From Auraticoccus cholistanensis (GTDB lineage Bacteria > Actinomycetota > Actinomycetes > Propionibacteriales > Propionibacteriaceae): a stretch of DNA of 64,000 bases. The DNA lies in contig NZ_WPCU01000003.1 in the NCBI RefSeq assembly GCF_009742705.1, positions 137,262-201,261 on the forward strand, in the 5' to 3' direction. The notes beneath the pieces are model-generated. The model was not told the origin of the DNA. It saw only the letters and a list, made by a program, of their open reading frames with translations, and did not search any database. Positions within the stretch are counted from its first letter, which is position 1, and the number at the start of each line of letters is the position of its first letter. The translations under genes and the position numbers were made by a program. Positions 40,883 through 49,862 of the stretch are shown here, one piece after another.

Positions 40883-42114
40883 CCTGGGATCCCGCTTCCT
40901 GCCGTGGTGACGTCCAACTCGCCGGTGACGGCGGCTGTGATGAGGGACGTCTTGTACTCAGCGAGGAGCTCGATCGATTTGGTCAGGGCGACTTCGGCTT
41001 GGTTGGCGTGGTCACGGTACCCGCGTACGGTTTCGATCGACTTGAGTTGGCGCTCACGAGGAGCGTTTGGCACTGGCAGCGAGAGCACATCATCGCCTCG
41101 GGCCTTCGCCGGACCGCTGCCCTGCCTGACTAGCGTTCCTAGTTCGGAGCGACCGCGAGCACTGGTGATGGACATAACCACGTAGTCAGGGATCAGCATG
41201 GGACGCACGAGTCGATATGTGAGGTCCGAAAGGTAAAGGCGACCCTGATAGGTACCGAGGCGTACCACCGCGGCGTCGCCTACTAGCGCAGCTGATCCGC
41301 TTCCGCGGGTGATGAGCACATCGCCATCAGCGACGACATGGCGATGGTCTGCAACTTCAGGCGGTATGCGCTTGTTTCTCGCCGGCTCGAATGCTCCGCC
41401 GATGATTGCACTCGTCTTGAGCACGCCAGCCTCCCCCGGACCAGCCGGCACATCCTCGCCGATCGGGGATGAGCCTTGTTCGATTCCACGACAGAAGCGG
41501 CGCAAGGCGGCTGTGCCGAACGCATTCGCATCCGCATCCATCTGTGCGCTCATCGCGGAGAAGGCAGCAGATCGCGCCATGGCCACCTGCTCGCGTCGCG
41601 CGGCGATGATCCGGTCGAGCCGGTCGATCCGGTCGTCGAGGAAGTCGGCGATACGCCGCTGCTCCTGCAACGAGCCAACCTTCACCGAGATGCCTAGCAA
41701 ATCCACGGCGTTGATGGCTGGGTAACTCACACCGACGCTCTTGGCTACGACCTCTTCGATGAACGGGTCGGACCGGCAGCAGTAGGAAAGGTATCGGGGG
41801 TCAATGTGTCGTGGGTGCAACACCGCGAAGCCAGTGCTGAAGACCAGTCGCTCCGAGCTGGTCGTTGCGGGAACTTTGCCGACCGCGCGGAGGTACGTGC
41901 GCACCGTGGACACGACGGTGTCTCCCTCGACCGCAAGCCTGCGTGCTCGGCTTGGTGCCTGGGCGAAGGTAGTCTTTTCGGCTGGCACGACAACACCAGC
42001 TGAGCGGGATACGTCGGATATCTCCACGTATTTGAACTCAGTCGTTGGATCAGTATCCTCAGGCAACACATGCTGGTTGAGCCCGACTAGATAGCGCAGC
42101 GGCACCGTTCTCAC
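40879..42114 (-). CDS. hsdS: Type I restriction-modification specificity subunit S
   Basis: The 411-residue target-recognition subunit has two target recognition domains (about 5-145 and 205-360), each followed by a conserved helical region: LQEQRRIADFLDDRIDRLDRIIAARREQV and PRERQLKSIETVRGYRDHANQAEVALTKSIELLAEYKTSLI. The two TRDs are dissimilar, so the recognised sequence should be bipartite and asymmetric. This gene is the least GC-rich stretch of the window, suggesting acquisition or TRD exchange. It overlaps hsdM and hsdR by 4 nt each. Confidence 0.94.
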   Translation of the reverse strand: MRTVPLRYLVGLNQHVLPEDTDPTTEFKYVEISDVSRSAGVVVPAEKTTFAQAPSRARRLAVEGDTVVSTVRTYLRAVGKVPATTSSERLVFSTGFAVLHPRHIDPRYLSYCCRSDPFIEEVVAKSVGVSYPAINAVDLLGISVKVGSLQEQRRIADFLDDRIDRLDRIIAARREQVAMARSAAFSAMSAQMDADANAFGTAALRRFCRGIEQGSSPIGEDVPAGPGEAGVLKTSAIIGGAFEPARNKRIPPEVADHRHVVADGDVLITRGSGSAALVGDAAVVRLGTYQGRLYLSDLTYRLVRPMLIPDYVVMSITSARGRSELGTLVRQGSGPAKARGDDVLSLPVPNAPRERQLKSIETVRGYRDHANQAEVALTKSIELLAEYKTSLITAAVTGELDVTTAGSGIPG

Positions 42115-44051
42115 AGTCCAAGCCCTGTCATCCAGTGTTGGATCTGCCCCTCCAACGCCCGGATCTCCTCAGCGATCTCCCCCGCCGGCCTAGGCGGCGT
42201 ATACACGTAGAACTGCCGCGTGAACGAAATCTCCACCCCCACGCGCGTCTTGGTGTGGTCGATCCACGCGTCCGGCACGTACGGGTGGATTTCCGCCACC
42301 AGGTGCTGTTCGGCCGCCTCCTGCAGCAACTTGGCCCGCACCGCATCTTCCAGCTCGAAGAAGCCCTCGGGCAGCGGCACGTTCTCCTGGTCCCGCAGGT
42401 CCGGGTCGGGCTCAGGCTTGCCCTTCTTCGTGATGACCGGCGCCTCCGGATCGGCGACCGCGCACGCCTTCGTGAAGGCCTTCTTCTGCGCCGGTGTCAG
42501 GCCGCTGGTCTCGCCCAGCAGCGCCGCCTCGGTGTCGAACCGGCGCCCGACCAAGCTCGCGAACTGGTCGAAGGGCTCGGCCGCCACCGCCTCAGGTGTC
42601 ACCTCCCACCGGCGCCGCAGCGGGCGCTCGACCGTGATCCGTTGAAACCCGAAGGTCTCCCGTGTCAGCACCTTCACCCGGGGATCCTCGGCGTACTCGT
42701 CCAGCGCGCCGCCGTACAGCCGGGCGATCTCGGCGATGGCGTCCGGGGTGAGCTCCTTGCGCTTGTCGCCGAGTGACTTGCGCATCTTGGTTCCGAGCTC
42801 GCGGGCGTCAACGAGCCGCACCAGACCGCGGTCGGCGTTGGCCTTGTCGTTGGTCAGCAGCCACACGTAGGTGGAGATGCCGGTGTTGTAGAACATCTGG
42901 TCCGGCAGGGCGACGATGCCCTCGAGCCAGTCGTTCTCGAGGATCCAGCGGCGGATCTCCGATTCACCAGACCCGGCCTGTCCGGAGAACAGCGGCGAGC
43001 CCGATAGCACGATCGCCACCCGGGACCCAGCCGGCTTCATCTTCGACAGCATGTGCTGCAAGAAGAGCAGCGACCCGTCAGACACCCTTGGCAGTCCGGC
43101 GCCGAAGCGTCCGTGGAAGCCGAGCGACTGGTGCTCGGCCTTGATCGGGGCAGCGTAGCCCTTCCAGTCGACGCCGTACGGCGGGTTGGCCAGGATGAAG
43201 TCGAAGGTCTGGTGGGCGTAGGCGTCCTGGGTGAGGGTGTTGCCCCGCTGCATGCGGTCCGCCGGCACGCCTTGGATCATCAGGTCCGACTGGGCGATGG
43301 CCCACGTCTCGTCGTTGATCTCCTGCCCGTACACCTGCACGTGGGCGGCGTCGTTGGCGTGCTGGATGCCGTGCAGCGCTCCCATCAGCATGCCGCCGGT
43401 CCCGGCCGCGGGGTCGTAGACGGTGCGCACCGGCCGTGGGTTCTCGGTCAGCTCAGCCAGTGTCTTCCCCGTGAGCAGGAGGTCGACCATCAGCGCGATC
43501 ACCTCGCGGGGGGTGTAGTGCTCACCCGCGGTTTCGTTGCTCATCTCGGAGAACTTCCGCAGCAGCTCCTCGAAGATGTAGCCCATCGCCTCGTTGCTGA
43601 CCACGACGGGCCGCAGGTCGAGGTCGGCGAAGTCAGCCACAACGCCGTAGAGAATCCCGGCGCGCTCCATCCGCACCACTTTGTCGTCGAAACTGTAGGC
43701 CTCGATCACCGCCTGGGCGTCTGGGGAGAGTCGCCGGATGTAGCCGGCGAGGTTCTCGGCCAAGTTCTTGTCGTCGTTGAGGAGCGTGGCGAAGGTGAGC
43801 GGGGAGGTGTTGTAGAAGCCGGTGCCGGTGAGCGCCTTGAGCATCGCGTCCTGACCCTGCGATGGGTTCGTGAGGCCCTGGAAGCTCTCCAGCACCACCT
43901 CCTTGGTGGGTGCCAGCACGGCGTCCATCCGGCGCAGCACCAGCAACGGCAGCATGACCGAGCCGTACTCGTGCTGCTTGAAGGTGCCGCGCAGCTTGTC
44001 CGCCACCTTCCAGATGAACGCGACCTTGTCGGCGAAGCCTTGCGGGGCCAT
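42111..44051 (-). CDS. hsdM: Type I restriction-modification DNA N6-adenine methyltransferase M
   Basis: The 646-residue methyltransferase has an HsdM_N helical domain (about 8-145), the SAM motif DPAAGTGG (213-220), catalytic NPPY (289-292) and GEHYTPREV (177-185). The C-terminal extension (about 480-646) is long for HsdM and ends in QIQHWMTGLGL. With HsdS it methylates adenines in the recognition site and protects host DNA. ATG 44051 has GAGAGGGAGAG just upstream. First gene of the minus-strand RM operon. Confidence 0.95.
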   Translation of the reverse strand: MAPQGFADKVAFIWKVADKLRGTFKQHEYGSVMLPLLVLRRMDAVLAPTKEVVLESFQGLTNPSQGQDAMLKALTGTGFYNTSPLTFATLLNDDKNLAENLAGYIRRLSPDAQAVIEAYSFDDKVVRMERAGILYGVVADFADLDLRPVVVSNEAMGYIFEELLRKFSEMSNETAGEHYTPREVIALMVDLLLTGKTLAELTENPRPVRTVYDPAAGTGGMLMGALHGIQHANDAAHVQVYGQEINDETWAIAQSDLMIQGVPADRMQRGNTLTQDAYAHQTFDFILANPPYGVDWKGYAAPIKAEHQSLGFHGRFGAGLPRVSDGSLLFLQHMLSKMKPAGSRVAIVLSGSPLFSGQAGSGESEIRRWILENDWLEGIVALPDQMFYNTGISTYVWLLTNDKANADRGLVRLVDARELGTKMRKSLGDKRKELTPDAIAEIARLYGGALDEYAEDPRVKVLTRETFGFQRITVERPLRRRWEVTPEAVAAEPFDQFASLVGRRFDTEAALLGETSGLTPAQKKAFTKACAVADPEAPVITKKGKPEPDPDLRDQENVPLPEGFFELEDAVRAKLLQEAAEQHLVAEIHPYVPDAWIDHTKTRVGVEISFTRQFYVYTPPRPAGEIAEEIRALEGQIQHWMTGLGL

Positions 44052-44306
44052 CTCTCCCTCTCATCGCATTGTGGTTCCGTCACTATCGCAGGAGGCTCAG
44101 GTCGGTGGCCACAACTCGCGGGCACTGGGTCGGGACCCCCGGCGTTCATGGCCCTCTCACAGGCACAGGGGTTGTGGCGGCTCTGCGCTCGTGAGCAAGT
44201 TGGCTCCCGGCGGTGCCGAACGGCGACCGACGGAGGGAACGAAAAGTTCTGCTCACCGGCTGACCGCCGAGCCCAGCGCCGGAGCGTCCGCGCGAGCGCC
44301 CCAGTA
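44052..44306. other. Gene-free stretch upstream of hsdM
   Basis: No plausible gene on either strand in 255 bp (369 bp to the decarboxylase start including the repeat). It must contain the hsdM promoter on the minus strand; GATAGT at about 44092-44097 (minus) is a possible -10 without a matching -35. The DNA is mixed in composition and shows no inverted repeats besides the flanking element. Confidence 0.5.
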
Positions 44307-44346
44307 CGACGTCCGGCCGGGTACTTCCGGCCAGATGTCATACCGG
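44307..44346 (+). repeat. Right 40-bp repeat bounding the RM island
   Basis: Same first 19 bases as the left copy (CGACGTCCGGCCGGGTACT) and same orientation; the five differences are all transitions in the 3' half, which break the perfect hairpin. It lies 74 bp before the decarboxylase start. The left and right copies are 6504 bp apart. Confidence 0.85.
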
Positions 44347-44420
44347 ACACTGCAGGCCGGCTGGATGCGCTGGTGACGGACGGGTGTGACCGGGTCGGGG
44401 TGCGCGGCTACGTTGCCCGG

Positions 44421-45944
44421 GTGAGCGAGCAGCAGCAGGCGCCGCACCTGAGCGCGGAGCAGTTCCGCACCGAGGCGCACAAGGTCATCGACTGGATCGC
44501 GGACTACTGGGCGACGGTGGGGGAGCGGCCGGTGCTCTCCACCGTCGAGCCGGGCAGCGTGGCGGAGGCGGTCGACGGTCCGATCCCCGACGACCCGGAG
44601 CCCCTGGAGCAGGTGCTCTCCGACGTCGACCGGCTCCTCGTCCCCGGGCTCACGCACTGGCAGCACCCGCGGTTCTTCGCGTACTTCCCGGCCAACTCGT
44701 CACCGGCCGCCGTGCTGGGTGACCTGCTCAGCAGCGGCATCGGCGCCCAAGGGATGCTGTGGGCGACCAGCCCGTCGGTCTCCGAGCTCGAGCAGGTGGT
44801 GCTGGACCAGCTGGCCCGCGCCCTCGGCCTGTCCGAGGCCTTCTGCCACCGCCGCGAGGACGGCAGCCCGGGCGCCGGAGGCGGCGTCATCCAAGACACC
44901 GCCTCCACCGCCACCTTCACCGCGCTGCTGGCCGCCCTGCACCGGGCCACCGGCGGACGCGCCCGCACCGAGGGCGTCGAGTCCGGCCGCTACACGGTCT
45001 ACGCCTCCAGCCAGGCCCACTCCTCGCTGCAGAAGGCCGCGATGATGAGCGGGCTGGGCGAGCGAGCCGTGCGGACCATCGACGTCGATGCCTGGACCCA
45101 GCAGCTGGACGTCGCCGCCCTGGCCGAGGCGCTCAAGGCCGACGTGGCCGCCGGTCGCGTCCCGGTGATGGTGCAGGCCTGCGTGGGCACCACCGGCACC
45201 GGTGCGGTCGACCCGGTGACCGAGATGGGGGCGCTGGCCCACCGCCACGGTGCCTGGCTGCACGTCGACGCCGCCTGGGCCGGGGTGGCCGCGCTCTGCC
45301 CCGAGCACGCCTGGGTCAACGCCGGTGTGGCCGAGCACGCCGACTCCTACGTCACCAACCCGCACAAGTGGCTGCTGACCACCTTCGACTGCAGCAGCTT
45401 CTGGGTCCGCGACCGCAGCGCCCTGGTCGGGGCCCTGTCGATCCTGCCGGAGTACCTGCGCAACCCGGCCAGCGAGTCTGGTGCCGTGGTCGACTACCGC
45501 GACTGGCACCCGCAGCTCGGACGCCGGTTCCGCGCGGTCAAGCTGTGGACGGTGCTGCGCAGCTACGGGCTGTCCGGGCTCCGTGCCCACCTCCGCGCCG
45601 GTGTCGCCCAGGCGGCCCGGGTCACCGGGCTGGTGGACGCCGACCCCCGCTTCACACCCGCCGCACCGCCCTGCCTCGGGCTGGTCGCCTTCCGGCTGGC
45701 GGCCGACGCCTCCGGTGCCCGGCTCCCCGACGCCGAGGCCGACCGGCTGACCGCTGCGCTGATGACGGCGGTCAACACCTCCGGGGAGGCCTACCTGAGT
45801 CACACCCAGCTGTCGGGTCGGACGGTGCTGCGCTGGGCCGTCGGCGGCTGGCAGACCACCGCGGCCGACGTGGAACGCACCTGGCAGGTGCTCAGCGATG
45901 CCGCCGACGAGCTGCTGGGACACGCCGCCGCGACCCCGGGCTGA
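44421..45944 (+). CDS. PLP-dependent aromatic L-amino acid decarboxylase (group II)
   Basis: The 507-residue enzyme of the DDC/GAD group decarboxylates Trp, Tyr, Phe or Dopa. PLP is bound at K316 (NPHKWLLTTFDCS); the phosphate and ring contacts are in VQDTASTATFTALL-like sequence (about 157-171) and HVDAAWAG (281-288). N-terminal LTHWQHPRFFAYFPANSS is the family signature. Products would be aromatic monoamines. Start: GTG 44421 (MSEQQQAPHLS); upstream open frame is flanking repeat and island sequence. It sits just outside the right boundary of the RM island. Confidence 0.94.
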   Translation: MSEQQQAPHLSAEQFRTEAHKVIDWIADYWATVGERPVLSTVEPGSVAEAVDGPIPDDPEPLEQVLSDVDRLLVPGLTHWQHPRFFAYFPANSSPAAVLGDLLSSGIGAQGMLWATSPSVSELEQVVLDQLARALGLSEAFCHRREDGSPGAGGGVIQDTASTATFTALLAALHRATGGRARTEGVESGRYTVYASSQAHSSLQKAAMMSGLGERAVRTIDVDAWTQQLDVAALAEALKADVAAGRVPVMVQACVGTTGTGAVDPVTEMGALAHRHGAWLHVDAAWAGVAALCPEHAWVNAGVAEHADSYVTNPHKWLLTTFDCSSFWVRDRSALVGALSILPEYLRNPASESGAVVDYRDWHPQLGRRFRAVKLWTVLRSYGLSGLRAHLRAGVAQAARVTGLVDADPRFTPAAPPCLGLVAFRLAADASGARLPDAEADRLTAALMTAVNTSGEAYLSHTQLSGRTVLRWAVGGWQTTAADVERTWQVLSDAADELLGHAAATPG

Positions 45945-45979
45945 CGTTTCCCGCCCCCGGGCCCGGGTAGGTCACGACC

Positions 45980-47107
45980 ATGCTCACAGTCGACCCAATC
46001 ACCCAAGAGGACCTCGACCAGCTGCTCGACGCCCGCCACCCGGCCAGCGTCACGATCTACCTCGAGTCCTCACCCATCCCCGCCGACCACGAAGCCATCC
46101 GCATCGCGCTGCGCAACGCGGCCGGGCAGGCCGAGCGCGAGCTGGAGTCCGGTGGCGCCTCGGCGCGCGAGGCCCGCGAGGCCGTCGCCCCGATCCGCGA
46201 GCTCGTCGACGACCACGGCTTCTGGGAGCACCAGGCCAACTCGCTGGCCATCTTCGCCTCCGACGGGAGGGCCCGCACCTTCCGGCTGGCCAACCGGCTC
46301 ACCCCGCACGTGTCCGTGGGCGACCGCTTCGACGTCGGGGCCCTGCTGCGTGCCAACGCGTTCCGCCACGGGGCCTACGTGCTCGCGCTGGCCACCCACG
46401 ACGTCACCCTCTACGGCCTGGGCGCCGACCACCGCGCCCGGCAGATCCCGCTCGAGCTGGACCAGGACGAGCTGAGCGCCGCGCTGGCCGTCACCGACAA
46501 CGACGGCCGCGCCGACCAGCGCGCCACCCCCAGCGACCGGCACCAGCGGGAGGGGTTCGCCCGGATCGTCCAGCGGGCCGTGCTGCCCCGGCTGCGGGCC
46601 AGCGGCGGGCTGCCGCTGATCCTGGCCGCCACGCCCGAGCTGGACGCCGCCTACCGCGCCGTCAACGAGTACGAGCACCTGCTGCCGGCCCGCATCGACG
46701 TCCACCCCTCCTCCCTCGACCCGGACTCCGTCGACGCCCGCGCCCGGGAGATCCTGCACGAGCAGCACCGCGCCGAGGTGGAGGCCTGGCGCGAGCTGTT
46801 CGGCACCCGTCGCAGCGCCGGCCGCGCCACCAGCTCGCTGGCCGACGTGGCCCGGGCCACCGTCGCCGCGGCGGTCGAGGAGCTCTGGTTCGACATGGAC
46901 GCCGTCCAGGAGGGCGAGGTCGGCGACGACGGCGAGATCCGTCCGGCCCCCGAGCCCGGTCCGGCCACCCACAACCTGGTCGACGACATCGTGGTGCGGG
47001 TGCTGCGCAGCGGCGGCAGGGTGCGGGCCGTGCGCCAGAAGGACCTCGTCGACGGCTCGCCGGTCGCGGCGGTGCTCCGCTTCCCCCGTGAGGCGGCCGG
47101 GATCTGA
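45980..47107 (+). CDS. baeRF-like (archaeo-eukaryotic release factor-related) protein
   Basis: The 375-residue product resembles the bacterial eRF1-like families (baeRF family 10/11): an N-terminal domain with VTIYLESSPIP, then DHGFWEHQANSLAIFASDG, a middle YVLALATHDVTLYGL domain and a C-terminal domain with LVDDIVVRVLRSGGRVRAV (L7Ae-like fold). The family is predicted to act on stalled or specialised ribosomes; this is computational only. Gln residues in a GGQ-type loop are not seen. It lies between the decarboxylase and pabA; ATG 45980 follows GGTCACGACC. Confidence 0.75.
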   Translation: MLTVDPITQEDLDQLLDARHPASVTIYLESSPIPADHEAIRIALRNAAGQAERELESGGASAREAREAVAPIRELVDDHGFWEHQANSLAIFASDGRARTFRLANRLTPHVSVGDRFDVGALLRANAFRHGAYVLALATHDVTLYGLGADHRARQIPLELDQDELSAALAVTDNDGRADQRATPSDRHQREGFARIVQRAVLPRLRASGGLPLILAATPELDAAYRAVNEYEHLLPARIDVHPSSLDPDSVDARAREILHEQHRAEVEAWRELFGTRRSAGRATSSLADVARATVAAAVEELWFDMDAVQEGEVGDDGEIRPAPEPGPATHNLVDDIVVRVLRSGGRVRAVRQKDLVDGSPVAAVLRFPREAAGI

Positions 47108-47147
47108 CCCGGCTGCACGGGCTGGTCCGGTGGGGGAGAATGGTCCC

Positions 47148-47777
47148 ATGAGCAGGATCCTCGTCGTCGACAACTACGACTCCTTCGTCTACAACCTCGT
47201 GCACTACCTGTCCCAGATCGGGGCCGAGGTGGACGTCTGGCGCAACGACGACGAGCGGTTCGCCGACCCGGACTGGGCCGACGGCTACGACGGCGTGCTG
47301 CTGTCACCCGGTCCGGGCACCCCCGAGTCCGCCGGCGTCTGCGTCGACGTGGTCCGCAGCCACGGCGGCCGGCTGCCGGTCTTCGGGGTGTGCCTGGGCC
47401 TGCAGTCGATCGCCGTGGCCTACGGCGGCGTGGTCGACCGGGCCGCCGAGCTGCTGCACGGCAAGACCTCGCCGGTGCTGCACGAGGGCCGCGGCGTGCT
47501 GGCCGGCCTGCCCAGCCCCTTCACCGCCACCCGCTACCACTCGCTGGCCATCGCGCCCGACACCCTGCCCGACGTCCTCGAGGTCACCGCGCGGACCGAG
47601 ACCGGGGTGATCATGGCCGTGCGGCACCGCGAGCTCCCCGTCGAGGCGGTGCAGTTCCACCCCGAGTCCGTGCTCACCGAGGGCGGCTACCAGATGCTGG
47701 CCAACTGGCTGGCCACCTGCGGGGACACCGACGCGCCGGCCCGGGCCGCCGGGCTGAGCCCGCTCATGGCCCTCTAG
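47148..47777 (+). CDS. pabA: Anthranilate/aminodeoxychorismate synthase glutamine amidotransferase
   Basis: The 209-residue class I amidotransferase supplies ammonia to TrpE or PabB for tryptophan or folate. Catalytic triad: C82 (FGVCLGLQS), and His-Glu in QFHPESVLT; the N-terminal DNYDSFVYNLVHYL is the family signature. In mycobacteria the corresponding gene next to pknB is annotated trpG/pabA and may serve both pathways. No synthase large subunit is nearby. The ATG 47148 has GAGAAT 6 nt upstream. The stop TAG overlaps the next start GTG by one base (TAGTG). Confidence 0.93.
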   Translation: MSRILVVDNYDSFVYNLVHYLSQIGAEVDVWRNDDERFADPDWADGYDGVLLSPGPGTPESAGVCVDVVRSHGGRLPVFGVCLGLQSIAVAYGGVVDRAAELLHGKTSPVLHEGRGVLAGLPSPFTATRYHSLAIAPDTLPDVLEVTARTETGVIMAVRHRELPVEAVQFHPESVLTEGGYQMLANWLATCGDTDAPARAAGLSPLMAL

Positions 47778-48610
47778 TGGTCCCGCTGGTGCGCTCCTCG
47801 CTCGGTCGGCTGATCCGCTCCCGGGTCGCCGGCGAGGACGCCGAGGAGCGCGCCGAGCAGATCTGGGGCACGCCGGGGGAGCGGTGGTTCACCCCCGCCG
47901 ACCCCATCTGGCGGGTGCACTCCGACGCGTCCATGTTCCCCGGCGGGCTGGCTGCGCTGCTGCTGCAGTCGCTCCACCCGCTGGCCATGGCCGGGGTGGC
48001 GGGGCACAGCGGCTACCGCGGGGATCCCTGGGGACGGCTGCAGCGCACCAGCGACTACGTGGCCACCACCACCTTCGGCACCGTGCCCGACGCCGAGGCG
48101 GCCGTGGCGCGCGTGCGTCGGGTGCACGAGCGCGTCCGGGGCCGCGACGAGCGGGGACGGCCCTACCGCGCGGGCGACCCCGAGCTGCTCGGCTGGGTGC
48201 ACCTGGCCGAGGTCGACAGCTTCCTGACCGCCTTCCAGGCCTACGCCACCACCCCGCTGACCGACGCCGAGGCCGACACCTACGTGAGCCAGACCGGGGT
48301 GGCCGCCCGGCTGCTGGGGGTGACCGACCCGCCCACCACCCGCGCCGAGCTCGACCAGCGGCTGGAGGCCTTCCGCCCCGAGCTGGAGGTCGGCGAGGCC
48401 GCCCGCGACGCCGCCCGGTTCCTGCTGCGCGAGGCACCCCTGCCCGCCCCGGCCCGACCCGGCTACGCCGGGCTGGCAGCGGGTGCGGTGGTGCTGCTGC
48501 CGTCCTGGGCCCGGGAGATGCTGGGGCTGACCTGGCCGGGCCGTCGGGTCGGCCGGGCGCTGGGGGTGGGCGCGACCGCGGCCGTCCGCTGGGCCATGGC
48601 CGCCGCCTGA
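47777..48610 (+). CDS. MpaB-family (DUF2236) oxygenase-like protein
   Basis: The 277-residue product has the DUF2236 core: IWRVHSDASMFPGGLAALLLQSLHPLAMAGVAGHS, GRLQRTSDYVATTTFG, and RRVHERVRGRDERGRPYRAGDPELLGWVHLAEVDSFL. These His and Arg residues form the heme pocket in the latex-clearing relatives (Lcp/MpaB). Whether this protein binds heme or acts on an unsaturated lipid is unknown. GTG 47777 overlaps the pabA stop by one base, so it is co-translated. It converges on the DUF881 gene with a 22-bp gap. Confidence 0.88.
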   Translation: MVPLVRSSLGRLIRSRVAGEDAEERAEQIWGTPGERWFTPADPIWRVHSDASMFPGGLAALLLQSLHPLAMAGVAGHSGYRGDPWGRLQRTSDYVATTTFGTVPDAEAAVARVRRVHERVRGRDERGRPYRAGDPELLGWVHLAEVDSFLTAFQAYATTPLTDAEADTYVSQTGVAARLLGVTDPPTTRAELDQRLEAFRPELEVGEAARDAARFLLREAPLPAPARPGYAGLAAGAVVLLPSWAREMLGLTWPGRRVGRALGVGATAAVRWAMAAA

Positions 48611-48632
48611 GCGAGCGGCGGCCCGGGCGCCC

Positions 48633-49406
48633 TCAGCTGTCGCGGCGGGGTCCGGCCCAGCTCAGCGTCGTCCCGCCGGTGAAGCCGGGCAGCTCCAGGC
48701 GGGACTCGGTCCGCTGGGCGTAGCCCAGGCCGTAGGCCTCGACGTACTGCCGGTAGATGCCGACCTGCGGGGAGCCGGCGAGGGCCGCCTCCAGCGCCCC
48801 CGGCTCACCCACCGCGGAGATGACGTACGGCGGGGCGTAGGGCACACCGTGCAGCACCACGGTGTTGCCGACGCACTTGATGCCGGTGGTGGGGATGACG
48901 CGCTGGCCCTGGATGGTCATGGCCTCCGCGCCGCCCTGCCACAGCACGTTGACCACGGCCTGGATGTCCTGCTGGTGCACCACGAGGAGGTCCCCGTCCA
49001 CGCCGACGGGGTCGATGCTGACCGGGGCGTCGGTCAGGGTCACCGTCACCCCCGGCCCGGCCACCGGCTCCAGCCCGACCTGGCGGGAGAGCTCGGAGGC
49101 CCGTTCCGTGTCGGCGGGCACGGTGCCCGAGGCGGCGGTCAGCCGGTCCACCTCGGCGCGCATCTCGGCCACCTCGGCGGCGAGGTCGGAGTTGCGGGCC
49201 GACTCGCTGCGGACGAGGTCGGCCAGGTCGGTGTTGCGGGCGGGTCGCAGGTCGGTGCCCCGCGCGTTGATCGCCGACACGGTGATCATCAGCCCGGCCG
49301 CGAAGCACACCGTGAGCGTCAGCAGCCGCCGCCGCAGGGTGGGCCGGTCGCCGCGGACCCGGGAGGTGAGGCGGCTCCGGGCCCGGCGCCACAGCGGCTC
49401 GCGCAC
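48633..49406 (-). CDS. DUF881 membrane-anchored envelope protein
   Basis: A 257-residue protein with one N-terminal transmembrane helix (RLLTLTVCFAAGLMITVSAINARG), a coiled coil (about 58-95, TDLADLVRSESARNSDLAAEVAEMRAEVDRL) and the DUF881 domain (GPGVTVTLTDAP, LLVVHQQDIQAVVNVLWQGGAEAMTIQGQRV, APPYVISAVG). DUF881 proteins sit beside crgA/pknB in many Actinobacteria (Rv0012-like in mycobacteria) and may act in the divisome or wall; role unproven. Start GTG 49406, five bases after an extended AGGAGG site; GTG 49412 is the alternative. Confidence 0.92.
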   Translation of the reverse strand: MREPLWRRARSRLTSRVRGDRPTLRRRLLTLTVCFAAGLMITVSAINARGTDLRPARNTDLADLVRSESARNSDLAAEVAEMRAEVDRLTAASGTVPADTERASELSRQVGLEPVAGPGVTVTLTDAPVSIDPVGVDGDLLVVHQQDIQAVVNVLWQGGAEAMTIQGQRVIPTTGIKCVGNTVVLHGVPYAPPYVISAVGEPGALEAALAGSPQVGIYRQYVEAYGLGYAQRTESRLELPGFTGGTTLSWAGPRRDS

Positions 49407-49539
49407 GCCCACCTCCTCCTCCCGCGCAGCCGGTGCCGGCGGGGCCGGTCACGCCCCGCCCCGGTGGCGACGTGCCAACTGGGAAACCAGTGACTACGCT
49501 ACCCACCGAACCCAGGCCCGCTGGGACCAAGGAGGACTG

Positions 49540-49806
49540 GTGCCCGAATCCAAGGCCCGCAAGAACGTCGCCACCCGGCGCAAGCGCGAGCGGGGCGCGG
49601 CCGCGGCCGCCGTCAAGGCCCCCGGCAGCCGTCGCTGGGTGCCTCCGGTCTTCATCACCGTCGGCCTGCTCGGCGTGGCGTGGCTGGTGGTCTACTACAT
49701 CGCCGGCTCGATGGTCCCGCTGATCAGCGACCTCGGCGACTGGAACATCCTCATCGGCATGGGTCTGATGGCCAGCGCCTTCGTCATCTCCACGCTCTGG
49801 CGCTGA
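49540..49806 (+). CDS. crgA: Cell division protein CrgA
   Basis: An 88-residue protein with a basic N-terminus (KARKNVATRRKRERG) and two transmembrane helices (WVPPVFITVGLLGVAWLVVYYIAG; WNILIGMGLMASAFVISTLWR). CrgA helps recruit PBPs and coordinates septation in actinomycetes. Start: GTG 49540, with AAGGAGGAC 5-6 nt upstream. It is divergent from DUF881 and convergent with pknB, as in mycobacteria. A 14-bp-arm hairpin follows. Confidence 0.95.
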   Translation: MPESKARKNVATRRKRERGAAAAAVKAPGSRRWVPPVFITVGLLGVAWLVVYYIAGSMVPLISDLGDWNILIGMGLMASAFVISTLWR

Positions 49807-49820
49807 CCCCGAGCACGGCA

Positions 49821-49849
49821 GCGGCCCCCGACCTCAGGTCGGGGGCCGC
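49821..49849. terminator. Bidirectional terminator between crgA and pknB
   Basis: GCGGCCCCCGACCT and AGGTCGGGGGCCGC form a perfect 14-bp-arm palindrome with a single central base (practically a TCA loop). It separates the convergent crgA and pknB genes. Confidence 0.8.
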
Positions 49850-49862
49850 GGTGCGTCCGGGC

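Noticed and set aside
37898-44051. A larger defence island (BREX, DISARM or phage-defence genes) around the RM operon.
   Set aside because: Immediate neighbours are an E2 acyltransferase and a decarboxylase; no extra defence genes or recombinases are seen between the repeats.
45980-47107. A chemotaxis or rhodopsin-like protein.
   Set aside because: No transmembrane helices or receptor motifs; the eRF1-like three-domain pattern fits better.
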